Origin: Candidatus Aerophobetes bacterium Ae_b3a
GTDB lineage: Bacteria > Aerophobota > Aerophobia > Aerophobales > AE-B3A
Direction of reading: 5' to 3'
Length of the DNA: 35,334 bases
Assembly: GCA_005223095.1 (NCBI GenBank)
Contig: NJBQ01000015.1
Span: 1 to 35,334 of the forward strand
In this document: piece by piece, positions 32,853 through 35,334 of the stretch
Layout: each line of letters opens with the position of its first letter
Position numbering within the stretch: the stretch's first letter is position 1
Translations under genes and position numbers: made by a program
Notes under the pieces: generated by a model
What the model saw: the letters and a program-made list of their open reading frames with translations, nothing else
The model's database searches: none
What the model was told of the DNA's origin: nothing

Positions 32853-33090
32853 CTTGAGTCCTTCCAGGGACTGGCCAGAACTTCTCCAGTCCCTGGGTTC
32901 TTCTTTAAGTGGTTATACATTCGAAGGCGGCTTTTCCTACGCTCGAGCACAGGCCGCTGTTGACGGCAATCTGGATCAGGAGTCCTTTCCGATTTCCTCA
33001 GTGTCTTGCCCTCTCTCAGTTCGTTTCGCATTCGAGCCTTTTTTGAGTTAGCAACTCGCATCCGCAATCAATTTAACGATTATAGTGTTT
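32853..33090 (-). other. long leader between pilin genes, with small open frame
   Basis: A 238-base gap in an otherwise tightly packed operon. A frame (32849-33067) of 72 codons, Arg/Lys-rich (containing NELREGKTLRKSERTPD), is open throughout, and its TGA overlaps the next ATG as ATGA, like several real junctions here. But it has no clear ribosome site, starts with TTG, and matches no family I know. It also contains a GAGTT-GCT-AACTC mini-hairpin and the strong inverted repeat at 32864-32896. It could be a structured untranslated region or a small gene. Confidence 0.3.
32864..32896. repeat. perfect inverted repeat before the PilV-like gene
   Basis: CCAGGGACTGG / CCAGTCCCTGG, 11-bp arms, 11-base loop, ending 12 bases before the ATG at 32852. 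In RNA it would make a stable hairpin next to the ribosome site. There is no T run after it on the coding strand, so a plain terminator is unlikely; attenuation, RNA processing or protein binding are options. Confidence 0.6.
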
Positions 33091-33546
33091 CTACGGGGCT
33101 GGGAGTGGTGTACCGGGCCAGTTGAAATTTTCCTCCAATTCCCCGGTGTCGCAGTTGATCCGTAGCTCTATGTTATAGATCTTTGTAGCAGCCACTCCGG
33201 CTATTGTAACCGTCGGCAGGGCCCAAGCAATGGTGAAGTCATCGGCCACACCTTCTACTGTCCACCACCTATTTCTAGAGGTATCAATCCCCCAGTCCAC
33301 CGTCAATGAGGTGGGGGGGACTGTCGGCACATTTTCCGCCGCCACTTCGGTTATGTAGTGGGTCCTGATTGTGCCCAACAGCGCTTTACCTTCCGATGCA
33401 CGAGCCTTATCCATTGACCGCTGGTATATAGGGATAGAGGCAGCCGCCAGGATACCTACTACTATTACCACTATCATCAGCTCTACCAGCGTAAATCCAG
33501 CTCTCTTCTTATTTCCCTTACTGAAAATCTTCATTAACCACATCAT
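33091..33546 (-). CDS. type IV prepilin (major-pilin type)
   Basis: About 151 residues from ATG 33546 (or 33543). The ORF-track GTG at 33555 overlaps the AAGGAGG ribosome site, whereas the ATG is eight bases from it. Leader of about 17 residues MMWLMKIFSKGNKKRAG, cleaved before FTLVELMIVVIVVGILAAAS; Glu5 is present. The mature domain has ARASEGKALLGTIRTHYITE and a Cys-containing tail NCDTGELEENFNWPG, closer to the short GspG/PilA style. This is the best candidate for the main pilus subunit. It lies 30 bases after pilC. Confidence 0.85.
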   Translation of the reverse strand: MMWLMKIFSKGNKKRAGFTLVELMIVVIVVGILAAASIPIYQRSMDKARASEGKALLGTIRTHYITEVAAENVPTVPPTSLTVDWGIDTSRNRWWTVEGVADDFTIAWALPTVTIAGVAATKIYNIELRINCDTGELEENFNWPGTPLPAP

Positions 33547-33584
33547 CTCTTTCACCTCCTTTGTATTCTGTTCAGTTTTATTTC

Positions 33585-34814
33585 CTACCCCATAACTGTG
33601 GACAGATTAAAGATAGGATAATACATAGACATTACAAAAAAGGCCACCACTACTCCCAGACCGACAATAAGAATTGGTTCCAGGGTTGAGGTTAAGGCTT
33701 TTATTCGGTAATCCAGCTCCCGGTCATAAAAGTCAGCCAGTTTGGGCAGTATTTCGCTCAGGGTTCCTGAACGTTCACCAGTGTGAGTCATTCCTGCTAC
33801 CAGAGGAGGAAAAAAACTCTGTTTCCTCATTTCCTGAGCCAGAGTAGAGCCTTCAACAATCCTTTCCCGGATCTCTTTGAGCGCATTTTCTGCCACTCTA
33901 TTTTCGGCGATGGTCGCGGTGTGATCAAGGGCCATTACCAGAGGAACTCCACTGTGCAGCAATAGACCCAGCGTGCGACATATTCTTGCCAGCACCAGAT
34001 AGTAGATTAGTTTAGCCACTATGGGTAATTTTAGCTTAATTCTATCCAATCTCTCTTTTCCTTTTTCGGTTCGTGAATATCCCAGCCCAAACACCACCAG
34101 TCCCAGAAGTAGAATTATTTCATAGGGAAGGTTCTTGATGAAAAAATCGCTTGTATTCAAGACAAACTGGGTAATGGCCGGTAGCTCAGCTCCGTAGGAG
34201 GCAAATATCTCCTTAAATTGGGGAATGAGGTAAAAGACCATTACTCCCACTACCAGTAAAAAGAAACCAGTGATGAATACGGGGTATCTAGTGGCATTCT
34301 GCACCTTTTTTTTCAGGTCTATTTGGCCTTCCAGATAACTAGCCACCTGGGAGGTTACCTCGTCCAGCAATCCGGACTCTTCTCCCACTGCTATCATCTC
34401 CGTAACCAGAGGAGGGAATATGCGCGGATATTCGGATAAAGCCTGGGAGAATTTCCGCCCCCAGGCTACGTACTCCCTTGTTTGTCTTAAAAGATGGCCA
34501 AAGTGTTTGTTCTCTGTTTGAGAAGAAAGACCGTCCAGGCATTCTGATAGATTCACTCCTCCCTCCAGCATGGTAGCCAACTGACGAAAGAAAGAGGCTA
34601 CTTCACTCATCTTTATCTGTTTTGGCCTCAGGAGAGTAAAGAGCTCCCTGGCTGATTGTCTAGCAAGGGCTTCCTTTTTGATTTTGTTTACCGAAACCGG
34701 AGTAAGGCCCCTGGTTCGCAGGAAAGAGGATACCTCCTGAATAGAAGCTGCCTCATGACGAGTTTCGATCTTCTGTCCCTGGCTATCTACTGAAATACAG
34801 GCGAATTGCGCCAT
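33585..34814 (-). CDS. pilC: type IV pilus inner membrane platform protein PilC
   Basis: 409 residues, the usual length. Two GspF domains with the internal repeat: FFRQLATMLEGGVNLSECLD (about 90) and RTLGLLLHSGVPLVMALDHT (about 280), each followed by VGEESGLLDEV / TGERSGTLSEIL. Three membrane helices (about 182-202, 232-252, 378-400). It works with PilB for pilin insertion. GAGGAG precedes the ATG; five bases separate it from the pilB stop. Confidence 0.95.
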   Translation of the reverse strand: MAQFACISVDSQGQKIETRHEAASIQEVSSFLRTRGLTPVSVNKIKKEALARQSARELFTLLRPKQIKMSEVASFFRQLATMLEGGVNLSECLDGLSSQTENKHFGHLLRQTREYVAWGRKFSQALSEYPRIFPPLVTEMIAVGEESGLLDEVTSQVASYLEGQIDLKKKVQNATRYPVFITGFFLLVVGVMVFYLIPQFKEIFASYGAELPAITQFVLNTSDFFIKNLPYEIILLLGLVVFGLGYSRTEKGKERLDRIKLKLPIVAKLIYYLVLARICRTLGLLLHSGVPLVMALDHTATIAENRVAENALKEIRERIVEGSTLAQEMRKQSFFPPLVAGMTHTGERSGTLSEILPKLADFYDRELDYRIKALTSTLEPILIVGLGVVVAFFVMSMYYPIFNLSTVMG

Positions 34815-34819
34815 ACTAT

Positions 34820-35334
34820 TTACTCCTCTAGAGTAAGGCCCAGAACCTCCTCTACTGTAGTTACTCCCTGGCGAAGTTTCTCTATAGCAGATTCTCTGAG
34901 AGTCTTCATCCCCTGCCTGGTTGCCTCAGCTCTCAGAGTATGTATATCAGCTCCTTGAAAAATCAGTCGTTTCACTGAGGAATTGATTTCGAAGAACTGG
35001 AATATAGCAGTTCGGCCAAAGTAACCAGTGTGGCTGCACTGTGGGCAGCCCGAACCCCGAACTAATTTCACTTCATTCTTTTCTCCATTGTTAAATCCCA
35101 GTCCATGTAGCGCTTCCTTAGAAAGAGTATAATATTCCTGGCACCTGGGGCAGACGCGACGAATCAGTCTCTGGGCTATAATCAGGTCAACAGCAGAGCC
35201 AATGAGATAGGGTTCAATGCCGAAGTATTGCAGTTGAGCTATAGCACCCACGGCATCATTGGTATGCAGAGTGCTAAAGACCAGGTGTCCGGTCAAAGCA
35301 GCTCTTATAGCAATCTGAGCAGTCTCCTTATCAC
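34820..35334 (-). CDS. pilB: type IV pilus assembly ATPase PilB, C-terminal part
   Basis: Cut by the window end: the frame stays open to base 35334 on the minus strand, and its first visible residues are [20 protein letters not shown], just after Walker B. The His box STLHTND, and the four-cysteine zinc motif CPRC ... CPQC within the GspE/PilB-specific C-terminal insertion, are visible. About 171 residues of an expected 560 are present. It powers pilus extension and starts the visible part of the operon. Confidence 0.95.
   Translation of the reverse strand, partial: DKETAQIAIRAALTGHLVFSTLHTNDAVGAIAQLQYFGIEPYLIGSAVDLIIAQRLIRRVCPRCQEYYTLSKEALHGLGFNNGEKNEVKLVRGSGCPQCSHTGYFGRTAIFQFFEINSSVKRLIFQGADIHTLRAEATRQGMKTLRESAIEKLRQGVTTVEEVLGLTLEE

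Noticed and set aside
1-35334. CRISPR arrays, rRNA, complete insertion sequences
   Set aside because: No regularly spaced direct repeats, rRNA-like stretches or transposase genes were seen on reading both strands.

Overview
The window looks like chromosomal DNA of a diderm (Gram-negative type) bacterium of moderate to low GC. The evidence is a complete type IV pilus secretin operon, a LolA-like periplasmic protein, two lipoproteins with clear lipoboxes, and Lgt. Several clean sigma70-type promoters (TTGACA, 16-17 bp, TATAAT-like) support a bacterial host. The assortment (pilus operon, partner-switching module, many sugar isomerases and Gfo/Idh/MocA oxidoreductases, several decaying genes) recalls uncultured deep-branching lineages, but I cannot name a genus or phylum from sequence alone.

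Layout. 1-1415: an uncharacterised membrane protein, then a 477-bp intergenic region with an inverted GATAC repeat and a hairpin element that recurs near 24.0 kb. 1416-4177: a three-gene partner-switching operon (STAS antagonist, HATPase anti-sigma kinase, 5TM-GAF-SpoIIE phosphatase). 4205-7205: a ThDP-dependent acetolactate-synthase-like enzyme divergent from pilT, each with its own promoter. 7403-9921: a LolA-like protein and a 5'-nucleotidase lipoprotein. 10152-11974: a mobile or defence-type patch with a truncated DNA methyltransferase, a probable toxin-antitoxin pair (BECR-like nuclease plus DUF2283) with tandem promoters, and a tiny orphan ORF. 12055-13506: a secreted C45-type hydrolase interrupted by two frameshifts.

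13581-21190 is a leftward sugar-catabolism cluster: MFS transporter, two sugar isomerase/epimerases, two Gfo/Idh/MocA oxidoreductases and deoxyribose-phosphate aldolase. Between the intact genes lie remains of an ABC sugar transporter, a third Gfo/Idh/MocA enzyme and a ROK sugar kinase, so the locus is partly eroded. 21225-23788 holds a MATE exporter, a decayed alanine-rich small gene and lgt.

24265-35334 is a leftward type IV pilus operon, in transcription order pilB (cut by the window edge), pilC, a major-type prepilin, two minor prepilins, a PilX-like protein, pilM, pilN, pilO, a PilP-like protein, a secretin-N-domain/PilP fusion, a secretin with an unusual C-terminal extension, and an FxLYD lipoprotein that could serve as a secretin partner. 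PilB and PilC assemble the pilin fibre at the inner membrane, PilM-N-O-P link it to the secretin, and the distant pilT (6141) would power retraction. The most interesting points are the duplicated PilP-type/secretin-N modules, the extended secretin, the toxin-antitoxin pair, and the dispersed hairpin element whose stem differs between copies by a pair-preserving change.
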